Source: an uncultured Rhodopirellula sp. (GTDB lineage Bacteria; Planctomycetota; Planctomycetia; Pirellulales; Pirellulaceae). From it: a stretch of 5,221 bases of DNA. The stretch is taken from NCBI GenBank assembly GCA_913061385.1, contig CAJXTM010000364.1, positions 1 through 5,221 of the forward strand, in the 5' to 3' direction. The notes below the pieces were generated by a model that was not told where the DNA came from, searched no databases, and saw only the letters and a program-made list of their open reading frames with translations. Below are positions 1 to 5,221 of this stretch, one piece after another. Position 1 is the stretch's first letter. Each line of letters opens with the position of its first letter. The position numbers and the translations under genes are program-made.

Positions 1-1009
1 CATCTGTCCCGGTCATTTCTGAAGCACCGATACTGGCAGGTTTTGAATCACTTAGTTTACTATTTTTCAAAAGCGTCTGAATGGCTGACCGGCGACTGTC
101 GCCAGAATTAGGATCGGAATTGAGATCGCCAGCGATCACAAATAACGCGTTGTCGGGCAGACCACCTCTCGTACCGTCGTCATCAATTAGATGCGTTGAT
201 GAGGGGCCTGCAAGGTAATCTGTCCAGAATCTGATTTCGTCGTGGTTTCGACATCCATTGTGATCATCGGCACCATCAAACACCGGGGGCGTTGGGTGAC
301 TGGCAAGCAGGTGAATGACGTTTTTTCCGACTCGAATTGGAACATCAGTATGGTTTTTGCTCGACAGCCTCAATTGTTCCCAGATTTTGTCGGGGTAGTA
401 GGATTTGCCGGACTCCGGAAATGTTGGTCGAAGCGCACCTGGTAATTGTGACCAGCGATAATTCTGGAAGGTGCGGATTTCTGACTCGACAATTGGAAAC
501 CGACTGTACACGGCCATCGCGTATTGGCCCGGATAGACGCCGTATCCCCATGCATCATTCGCGCCCGTTGATTTGCCATTTCCATCCAGGTCCAGCATGC
601 TGGGTTGGCCGGTGTTGCTGGGGACAGCGTACCGGTGTGGATATGCGATTGCGGTCAAGCCACTTTGACCGATCGCTAGATACTCGTCACCAAAAGTGTC
701 AACTGTCATGCCGTTGGTGTCATAGTCAATTTCATTAACCAGTAGTATGTCTGGGCGGACAGACTGCACAATTGCTGCGAGTTTCATCGCTTGCTGATTC
801 TTACCGCCGCGCAGTCGAGCTAAGACCTGACCTTGTTGATCAGCATAGAGAGACGCATTGAAGGTTGCGATTCTTATTGTGCCATTGTCAGCTTGGTTTT
901 GGGTCACCGTCGGGTTTTGGGCGAACAAGTCTCGATGGAACAAGGTCAAGCAGCCTGTGAGCAGAAGGATGGCCGCGATCATTTGAAATCGCGTGTGATG
1001 AGAGTTCAT
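1..1009 (-). CDS. Secreted/lipoprotein endonuclease/exonuclease/phosphatase (EEP) family protein, C-terminus cut by window edge
   Basis: The frame reads open from ATG at 1009 down to the window edge, giving 336 residues with no stop. An in-frame TAA lies five codons upstream of this ATG, so no earlier start is possible. Residues 1-20 form a short signal with a hydrophobic core (IAAILLLTGC) ending in a lipobox-like LTGC, which suggests a lipoprotein. Superfamily motifs appear in order: ATFNASLY (Asn51), LLVNEIDYD (metal-ligand Glu93), YSRFPI (168-173), ASHPTPP (His238), NHDEIRFW (255-262) and AGDLNSDP (Asp295, Asn297). These are the metal-dependent phosphoesterase core residues of the DNase I/ExoIII fold. 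The final Asp and the Asp-His pair expected near the C-terminus lie outside the window; I estimate about 100 residues are missing. An insert at 140-151 contains DLDGNG, resembling a calcium-binding loop. The substrate is unknown; an extracytoplasmic phosphoesterase or nuclease is likely. It is divergent from treZ. No clear Shine-Dalgarno sequence is visible. Confidence 0.87.
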   Translation of the reverse strand, partial: MNSHHTRFQMIAAILLLTGCLTLFHRDLFAQNPTVTQNQADNGTIRIATFNASLYADQQGQVLARLRGGKNQQAMKLAAIVQSVRPDILLVNEIDYDTNGMTVDTFGDEYLAIGQSGLTAIAYPHRYAVPSNTGQPSMLDLDGNGKSTGANDAWGYGVYPGQYAMAVYSRFPIVESEIRTFQNYRWSQLPGALRPTFPESGKSYYPDKIWEQLRLSSKNHTDVPIRVGKNVIHLLASHPTPPVFDGADDHNGCRNHDEIRFWTDYLAGPSSTHLIDDDGTRGGLPDNALFVIAGDLNSDPNSGDSRRSAIQTLLKNSKLSDSKPASIGASEMTGTD

Positions 1010-1079
1010 GAACGATGCAAATTCTTAGGGGATTGCCGGAAGCCGGGAAACCGTTGAAAGTTGAGCAGCACAGTAGTCA
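1010..1079. promoter_or_regulatory. Divergent intergenic region between the EEP gene and treZ
   Basis: These 70 bp separate two head-to-head genes, so both promoters must lie here or overlap the neighbouring coding starts. I find no convincing -35/-10 pair in either direction and no Shine-Dalgarno sequence for either gene. The only notable element is a short repeat, GCCGG-AA-GCCGG, at 1035-1046, which might be a binding site but is too short to call. The promoter role is inferred from gene arrangement alone. Confidence 0.35.
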
Positions 1080-2930
1080 ATGGAATCCTCTACCTTAAGT
1101 GTATCACTGATGAATAATCTGGTCTCACTCCCGTCGCATGAATTGCATCGATATCTGGGTGCCCAGTTGGTATCTGAGTCGAATGCTGAATTCTGCGTCT
1201 GGTCACCTACTGTCGACTGCGTGCAGATTTATCTCGAAAGCCGGGGCAACGAACAACCACTCGTTCTTAATAAGCTGGACAGTGGTTACCACGTGGGTGA
1301 TATCGATCATGTATGTGCGGGGGATCGCTATTACTGCTCTTTTGATGGTGGGCCAAAAAGACCAGATCCCGCTTCACATTTTCAGCCCGATGGAGTTCAC
1401 GGACCAAGCCAGATCGTTTCTCGCAATTTTGCGTGGACTGATTCTCAGTGGCACGGAGTGCCCCGCGAGTCACTGGTGATCTATGAATTGCATATCGGAG
1501 CCTTCACCGAGGCGGGAACATTTCGTTCTGCCGCTGCAAGATTAGATGAGTTGGTTGATCTGGGCGTAACCGCGATCGAACTGATGCCTGTTGCAGATTG
1601 TGCGGGAAGATGGAACTGGGGCTACGACGGTGTTTGCCTGTTCGCTCCCAATCGGAATTATGGAACGCCCGATGACTTGAAATTATTGATCAATACCGCA
1701 CATGCAAAAGGGTTGGCTGTGATCCTCGATGTGGTCTACAACCATTTGGGGCCAGAAGGTAATTATCTAGGTGAGTCAGGGCCCTATCTTTCCACAAAAC
1801 ACAATACGATATGGGGTGCTGCACCCAATTTTGATGACGGTGAACATGGCCGGGGGTTACGACGATTCTTCATTGCCAATGTGATGCATTGGTTGGAAGA
1901 TTACCACTTTGATGGTCTGAGAGTTGATGCGATTCATTGCATGAAGGATGAGAGTGAAACTCATGTGGTGACCGAGATCAGCCAAGCAGTTCGATCTTGG
2001 GCTGGTATTGCGGGGCGTCCCGCAATGTTGATCGCTGAAACGAATGTGTTTGATCCGGAAATATCGCTGCCCATTTCAGAAGGTGGATCTGACTTTGATG
2101 GGCAATGGTGCGATGACTTCTTGCACAGTGTCTTTGCAATTGTCAGGCCCGGTGAGCAGCTATGTCATCGGAGCTACAAATCTGGGTCGGACTTGGACCA
2201 AACTGTGCGAGTCGGATACGTCCACGAAGGAACGCTTCGCGAAGAAAGAGGCCGGAGCCAGCCTCGTGAATCAGTTGATGTAGGGTCACTGATTTACTCG
2301 ATTCAACACCATGATTTCGTCGGAAACCATCCGTTGGGAAAACGCTTGCATCAATTGACCTCTCAAGAAACTCAACGCGCAGCATCAACCTTGTTGTTGT
2401 TGCATCCCGCTACGCCCATGTTGTTCATGGGTGAGGAGTTTTGTTGTGACAATCCATTCCAGTTTTTTGTGGATTTTGGCGATAAGGTTTTGCGCGATGC
2501 GGTTGTTGAAGGTCGCAAAAAGGAGTATCCGCAACATGACTGGTCCGCGGGCACGTTACCGACTGATGCCGCCGCATTCAACGATTCAAAAATTGGATCG
2601 GCCTTGAATGGCGATCATGAGATGAGAGCTTGGTATCGGGATTTGCTGGCGTACCGTAAGCGTTGGGTAGCCAATGGGATTTTGCAACCCGGAACAATGC
2701 TGGTAGAGAGTTGTCTCGAGAAGGGAGTGTTTGTTCTGCGATATAAGGCAGTTGCGGGGTCTGTGACAGTTGCAGTCCGCTTGTCAGAGTTGCCAGGAAA
2801 CGGTGATGTTTTTGATTTTCACGCACAGGGAGAACTGTTGATGGATTCTTGTCCTGGGCGTTCTCAGTTGCTGCAGTTGTTACCCAACCATGCAAAGGTG
2901 TTTTGTGGAAATATGGTTGAACGGAAGTAG
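1080..2930 (+). CDS. treZ: Malto-oligosyltrehalose trehalohydrolase (TreZ, GH13)
   Basis: TreZ hydrolyses the alpha-1,4 bond next to the terminal trehalose unit of maltooligosyl-trehalose, releasing trehalose in the cytoplasm; TreY makes the substrate. The 616 residues match the usual family length. Residues 25-90 look like the N-terminal CBM48-type beta domain (GAQLVSESNAEFCVWSP). PDPASHFQPDGVHGPS at 95-110 is the family signature that separates TreZ from glycogen branching enzyme. The GH13 barrel follows: YELHIGAF (135-142), NWGYDGV (179-185), DVVYNH (217-222), GLRVDAIH with nucleophile Asp283, LIAETN with acid/base Glu320, and QHHDFVGN with the third catalytic Asp412. MLFMGEEF (447-454) and PFQFFVDFGD (459-468) are also typical, and a C-terminal beta domain ends the protein. 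An in-frame TAG at 1074-1076 makes ATG 1080 the most upstream start. ATG 1110 is an alternative, since neither start has a Shine-Dalgarno sequence and residues 1-10 look unconserved. No treY or glgX is visible alongside. Confidence 0.94.
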   Translation: MESSTLSVSLMNNLVSLPSHELHRYLGAQLVSESNAEFCVWSPTVDCVQIYLESRGNEQPLVLNKLDSGYHVGDIDHVCAGDRYYCSFDGGPKRPDPASHFQPDGVHGPSQIVSRNFAWTDSQWHGVPRESLVIYELHIGAFTEAGTFRSAAARLDELVDLGVTAIELMPVADCAGRWNWGYDGVCLFAPNRNYGTPDDLKLLINTAHAKGLAVILDVVYNHLGPEGNYLGESGPYLSTKHNTIWGAAPNFDDGEHGRGLRRFFIANVMHWLEDYHFDGLRVDAIHCMKDESETHVVTEISQAVRSWAGIAGRPAMLIAETNVFDPEISLPISEGGSDFDGQWCDDFLHSVFAIVRPGEQLCHRSYKSGSDLDQTVRVGYVHEGTLREERGRSQPRESVDVGSLIYSIQHHDFVGNHPLGKRLHQLTSQETQRAASTLLLLHPATPMLFMGEEFCCDNPFQFFVDFGDKVLRDAVVEGRKKEYPQHDWSAGTLPTDAAAFNDSKIGSALNGDHEMRAWYRDLLAYRKRWVANGILQPGTMLVESCLEKGVFVLRYKAVAGSVTVAVRLSELPGNGDVFDFHAQGELLMDSCPGRSQLLQLLPNHAKVFCGNMVERK

Positions 2931-2950
2931 TTTTTCTTGTTTTTTTGCGC

Positions 2951-2979
2951 TGGACATAGTTATTCGGGTGGGAAATACT
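2951..2979 (+). promoter_or_regulatory. Weak candidate sigma-70-like promoter for the membrane protein gene
   Basis: TGGACA at 2951-2956 (5 of 6 matches to the -35 consensus) is followed after 17 bp by AATACT at 2974-2979 (4 of 6 matches to the -10 consensus). It would start transcription about 65-70 nt ahead of ATG 3053. Such matches occur often by chance, and the gene could equally be read through from treZ, because no terminator hairpin is seen between them. Confidence 0.22.
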
Positions 2980-3042
2980 CGTTGTGAAAAAAGCGAGAAC
3001 AGGTTTTGTGCCACTTCTGTGAATGCGTTGCGAAAGAACATC

Positions 3043-3048
3043 AGGAGA
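3043..3048 (+). promoter_or_regulatory. Shine-Dalgarno sequence AGGAGA
   Basis: AGGAGA lies about five bases before ATG 3053. It is the clearest ribosome binding site in the window, and it decides the start of the downstream gene in favour of 3053 over the in-frame ATG at 3023. Confidence 0.7.
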
Positions 3049-3052
3049 TCTT

Positions 3053-3712
3053 ATGCATTGTCCACGAACAGCGAGTTTTTCATTGCTGCTAATCTTTGCA
3101 CTTGGGGGAATGGCGGCGCCAGTTGGTTCAGGGTGGGCTGCGGAAGCGCCGAAGTCTTTGGAGAAATTACGACAAGCTGATCTGATCATTGTCGGTACGA
3201 TCCAGAATGTGATTGTCGAGTCAGAGCGGTCCAGAATCGAACAGGGATTTGGTAACTATGATTGGGGTATTTACTTAACACTGGCTGTCGAAAAAATTGA
3301 GAGGGGTGATTATTCCAGCCCTGAGATTGAGTGTAGGTGTTTTCGGATCAAGTCACGTCGAAGTGCAGCCGAATATTTGTCGAGTGCCGGGCACGATCCT
3401 ATTCCGGGACCTGGTGCCGAGGTGAGGGTCTATCTGAATCGCAATGGGACCCATTGGAACGTGCTCAATCCCAACGGAATTACAGCACCTGATGCCAATG
3501 CAAATGAGGAGGTGTGGCCGGATGGGACACTCAGTGAGGCACCTGAAGTGGCTGGGTTGTCCGGCCTGATGTACACGTATTTACTACCACTTGAACTTTG
3601 GGGAATATTGTTTTTCGTCATGTTGCCACTTGTGTGTTGTGTTTTTTTTGTGGTGCGATATCTGCGACGCAGGCGATCATCGATTGAAGTGGGTAACGAG
3701 TTTTCTGACTGA
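3053..3712 (+). CDS. Uncharacterised signal-peptide protein with one C-terminal transmembrane segment
   Basis: I do not recognise this 219-residue protein as a named family. The start at 3053 is chosen because AGGAGA precedes it and a good signal peptide begins there; ATG 3023 would add ten residues without a ribosome binding site. Residues 7-20 are the hydrophobic core (ASFSLLLIFALGGM), with likely cleavage near GWAA|EA at 30. Residues 31-175 form an extracytoplasmic domain with strand-like stretches: ADLIIVGTIQNVIV (42-55), WGIYLTLAVEKIERG (71-85), EIECRCFRIK (91-100, Cys94 and Cys96) and GAEVRVYLNRNG (121-132). Residues 183-203 are one membrane helix (WGILFFVMLPLVCCVFFVV) followed by RRRR, predicting N-out/C-in type I topology and a short cytosolic tail. 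The 'ADxIxVGT ... KIERG' layout loosely recalls netrin-like or OB-fold domains, but that is a guess. It lies 122 bp after treZ in the same direction; no shared function is apparent. Confidence 0.82.
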   Translation: MHCPRTASFSLLLIFALGGMAAPVGSGWAAEAPKSLEKLRQADLIIVGTIQNVIVESERSRIEQGFGNYDWGIYLTLAVEKIERGDYSSPEIECRCFRIKSRRSAAEYLSSAGHDPIPGPGAEVRVYLNRNGTHWNVLNPNGITAPDANANEEVWPDGTLSEAPEVAGLSGLMYTYLLPLELWGILFFVMLPLVCCVFFVVRYLRRRRSSIEVGNEFSD

Positions 3713-3716
3713 CCCG

Positions 3717-3743
3717 GTTGCAAGCGGCAACTCACGTCTGAGT
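3717..3743. repeat. Two overlapping small hairpins just after the membrane protein stop codon
   Basis: GTTGC (3717-3721) pairs with GCAAC (3727-3731) across a 5-nt loop, and ACTCA (3730-3734) pairs with TGAGT (3739-3743) across a 4-nt loop. The arms share two bases, so both hairpins cannot form fully together. They begin five bases after the stop codon and could act in 3'-end formation, but there is no U-tract and the stems are short. Confidence 0.3.
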
Positions 3744-3809
3744 GCGAATCGTGAATGTATTTCGAGACTCATCTGCCAATCATGCACTAAGATTCACGCT
3801 TTTAAACCG

Positions 3810-3838
3810 ATGTGTTACGTTGACAGGCAGCAACACAT
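3810..3838. repeat. Inverted repeat ATGTGTT-N15-AACACAT enclosing a consensus TTGACA
   Basis: Seven-base perfect arms at 3810-3816 and 3832-3838 flank 15 bp that include TTGACA at 3820-3825, an exact -35 hexamer. At a spacing of 17 the -10 position reads TGAGAT (3843-3848), a poor match. The arrangement is compatible with an operator around a weak, activator-dependent promoter, or with a chance palindrome. Confidence 0.3.
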
Positions 3839-3858
3839 GCAGTGAGATGGTGAGGTAA

Positions 3859-3918
3859 CCCTGAGCAATTTTCAGGATCGGACCGCTGTTGAAGTGTTAA
3901 GCGGTCGGTGCCTCAGGG
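3859..3918 (+). repeat. Nested inverted repeats that could form a two-stem RNA structure
   Basis: The outer arms CCCTGAG (3859-3865) and CTCAGGG (3912-3918) are perfectly complementary over 7 bp. They enclose a second perfect 7-bp pair, GACCGCT (3881-3887) and AGCGGTC (3900-3906), with a 12-nt loop. An alternative pairing exists in which CCTGA (3860-3864) joins TCAGG (3872-3876). TGAGG (3851-3855) can also compete for CCTCA (3911-3915). The structure ends about 85 nt before the flavoprotein start. No U-tract follows. I recognise no known riboswitch class. Confidence 0.4.
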
Positions 3919-3934
3919 GGGATCTGGTTCGGTT

Positions 3935-3940
3935 TATATT
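3935..3940 (+). promoter_or_regulatory. Possible -10 hexamer TATATT for the flavoprotein gene
   Basis: TATATT matches the -10 consensus at 5 of 6 positions and would give a leader of about 58 nt. The expected -35 position falls in the right arm of the nested inverted repeat (CTCAGG around 3912-3917), which does not resemble TTGACA. A promoter here would need an activator or be weak. If it is used, the nested repeat is DNA upstream of the transcript and not part of the leader RNA. Confidence 0.22.
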
Positions 3941-3995
3941 CGATGTCGAGAAAGTGTTGTGAATTGGTGAGAAGTCATTTGTCATTGGGCGGAAC

Positions 3996-4000
3996 GAGGG
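3996..4000 (+). promoter_or_regulatory. Shine-Dalgarno-like GAGGG before the flavoprotein start
   Basis: GAGGG lies four bases before ATG 4005. The spacing is a little short, but together with the FAD-binding motif starting at residue 3 it supports this start. An in-frame TGA at 3960-3962 leaves no ATG, GTG or TTG further upstream except GTC/ATT-type non-standard codons. Confidence 0.5.
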
Positions 4001-4004
4001 ACAG

Positions 4005-5194
4005 ATGCATGTTGTTGTGATTGGCGCTGGTGCTGCGGGAATGATGGCGGCGTATGCTGCCGCCAGCCAGCACGCTTCGGTTGTTCTGCTGGAAAAGAAC
4101 AATAAAACCGGTGTCAAAATCCTGATGTCAGGTGGCACTCGCTGTAATTTGACCCATCACACTGATGCCCGGGGTATTGCTGAAGCATTTGGGCATGCAA
4201 AGCGATTCCTGCAACCAAGTCTGGGAGGATTTCCTCCCAAGGCAGTTGTTGAGTTCTTTGAATCAGCTGGGGTAGCTACCAAGGTAGAGTCGACGGGAAA
4301 GGTGTTTCCCGTTAGCAATCGCGCTGTTCAGGTCCGGGATGCGCTGCACGGCTTCGCCGTTGATGCCGGCGTTGAAATTCAGACCGGTGCGGGGGTGACC
4401 GGAATTCGTCCTGACGGTCAAAAATGGTTGGTCGAAACAGAGGATTCTGTTATCACAACGGATCGTGTGATTGTGACTACCGGCGGAAAAAGTTGGCCGG
4501 GTTGTGGAACCACGGGGGATGCATACGCTTGGATGACTGAACTTGGACATGCCATCGAGCGAACGCGGCCAGCTCTTGTGCCCTTGCTTGGTGGTGAGCA
4601 GTGGATGAAGGATTTGTCAGGTTTAGTGGTTGATGATTCCATCGTTACCGTGCTGCCGGTGTCGGGTAAGCAGAAATCGCTGGCTCAGCGGCGTGGTTCT
4701 CTTCTCTTCACGCACTTTGGTTTTTCTGGACCTGCAGCCATGGATGTTAGTGGTGCAATCACGGCTGCCGTTTCTTTTGATCAGGTGCACATGATTGCCG
4801 ATCTGGTTCCGCACTGCTCAGAGGAAGAGCTAAAAGCGGCACTCAGTGAACGGCAAGATGGTGGAAGGGCGAAGGTTTCTTCACTGTTGTCGATGTGGCT
4901 ACCCAATCGCCTTGCCAATGGAATCATTACACAGTTGGGACAAGATGCTCGACTCGCCGAGCTGTCCAAAGCTGCACGAAATCGATTGATGCAGAACTTG
5001 AAACGGATGCAATTGCCCGTCATAGGGACACGCGGGTTTGAAAAGGCAGAGGTGACCGCTGGCGGAGTTCGGCTTGATCAAGTTGATCCTCGGACTCTCG
5101 AAAGTCGCATGCACAAAGGTTTGTTCATTGCGGGTGAACTTTTGGACGTCGATGGTCCAATTGGCGGTTACAATTTTCAAGCAGCGTTCAGTAC
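4005..5194 (+). CDS. HI0933/YhiN/BaiN-family FAD-dependent oxidoreductase, last residues missing
   Basis: A cytoplasmic flavoprotein; most members have no assigned reaction, and one characterised relative, BaiN of bile-acid-metabolising Clostridium, is a bile-acid reductase. That activity should not be transferred to this organism. Genuine sequence covers 397 residues, the last codon missing its third base, against a usual 400-420. Motifs: the dinucleotide-binding VVVIGAGAAG with GxGxxG at 7-12; Glu30 after the second strand; KILMSGGTRCNLT (38-50), where the family usually has SGGGRCN; VTTGGKSWPGCGTTGDAY (157-174); PALVPL (189-194); LLFTHFGFSGPA (233-244); FEKAEVTAGGV (345-355); and the C-terminal FAD motif GLFIAGELLDVDG (372-384) with PIGGYNFQ (385-392). 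The remaining residues, expected to read roughly SG..AG, are replaced by sequencing adapter from 5195. Its own promoter probably lies in the 292-bp gap upstream. No stop codon is reached in the window. Confidence 0.94.
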
Positions 5195-5221
5195 CTGTCT
5201 CTTATACACATCTGACGCTGC
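5195..5221. other. Residual Nextera (Tn5) sequencing adapter, not genomic
   Basis: Bases 5195-5213 read CTGTCTCTTATACACATCT, the 19-bp Tn5 mosaic end used in tagmentation libraries. Bases 5214-5221 (GACGCTGC) match the next bases of the reverse-complemented Nextera read-1 adapter. All 27 bp are explained by the adapter, so this is uncleaned read-through at a contig end. In the flavoprotein frame it is translated as the artefact CLLYTSDA. Confidence 0.98.

Larger units (their letters stand above)
3713..4004. other. Non-coding region rich in inverted repeats between the membrane protein and flavoprotein genes
   Basis: No credible gene is present in these 292 bp. The only plus-strand mini-frame of note (ATG 3755 to TAA 3790, 11 codons) has no ribosome binding site. 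The region contains at least six perfect inverted repeats with 5-7 bp arms: 3717-3721/3727-3731, 3730-3734/3739-3743, 3750-3756/3792-3798, 3810-3816/3832-3838, 3859-3865/3912-3918 and 3881-3887/3900-3906. None is followed by a T-run, so a standard intrinsic terminator is not evident. The region probably holds the flavoprotein promoter and leader. Confidence 0.6.

Noticed and set aside
337..738. A 133-codon plus-strand frame
   Set aside because: It is antisense to the EEP gene, whose minus-strand frame carries all catalytic motifs. The plus-strand translation is rich in Cys, Arg and His and has no domain.
1080..2930. Glycogen branching enzyme (GlgB) as an alternative for the GH13 gene
   Set aside because: The PDPASHFQPDGVHGPS signature, the GRWNWGYDGV segment and the PFQFFVDFGD C-terminal motif are TreZ-specific.
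2931..2947. A T-rich tract directly after the treZ stop codon, considered as an intrinsic terminator
   Set aside because: No stem-loop precedes it within the end of treZ, so only the T-run half of a terminator is present.
2578..3189. A 203-codon open frame on the minus strand spanning the end of treZ and the start of the membrane protein gene
   Set aside because: It is antisense to two well-supported genes, has no recognisable motif, and its composition (rich in Ser, Thr, Pro, Arg and His) is typical of a shadow frame.
3755..3790. An 11-codon plus-strand mini-ORF in the intergenic region, a possible leader peptide
   Set aside because: It has no Shine-Dalgarno sequence, no run of regulatory codons, and lies more than 200 bp from the flavoprotein start.
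3872..4138. An 88-codon minus-strand frame overlapping the flavoprotein start
   Set aside because: It overlaps the conserved GxGxxG coding region antisense, with no ribosome binding site and no family resemblance.
5195..5213. The Tn5/IS50 mosaic end as a real transposon boundary
   Set aside because: It is followed directly by Nextera adapter bases rather than IS50 or Tn5 sequence, and lies at the contig end; adapter read-through explains it fully.

Overview
The window is about 5.2 kb of bacterial chromosomal DNA with roughly balanced base composition. It holds four protein genes, two of them cut by the window edges. The lineage looks like Planctomycetota, possibly a marine Pirellulaceae-type organism. 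That is an inference from remembered sequence style: the TreZ signature variants, the form of the secreted endonuclease/exonuclease/phosphatase protein, and two of four genes with no visible Shine-Dalgarno sequence. No search was run.

Layout. Positions 1-1009 (minus strand) carry the N-terminal 336 residues of a secreted or lipid-anchored EEP-superfamily hydrolase; its C-terminus lies beyond the left edge. A 70-bp divergent gap follows. Positions 1080-2930 (plus) carry a complete treZ, malto-oligosyltrehalose trehalohydrolase (616 aa, GH13). Positions 3053-3712 (plus) carry an unrecognised 219-aa protein with a signal peptide, an extracytoplasmic domain and one C-terminal membrane segment. 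Positions 3713-4004 are non-coding and contain several inverted repeats, some of them nested or mutually exclusive. From 4005 (plus) runs a HI0933/YhiN/BaiN-family FAD-dependent oxidoreductase, nearly complete.

The right end is not genomic. Bases 5195-5221 match the Tn5 mosaic end plus the start of the Nextera read-1 adapter. Genuine sequence therefore stops at 5194, and the last eight codons of the flavoprotein reading frame (CLLYTSDA and onward) are adapter translation.

The genes do not form an obvious pathway. TreZ implies trehalose synthesis from glucan, but its partner treY is not in the window. The secreted hydrolase, the membrane protein and the flavoprotein have no visible functional link to it. 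I see no mobile element, CRISPR array, tRNA or rRNA. I did not find convincing evidence of a new multi-gene system. The items most worth a second look are the structured 3713-4004 intergenic region and the uncharacterised membrane protein.
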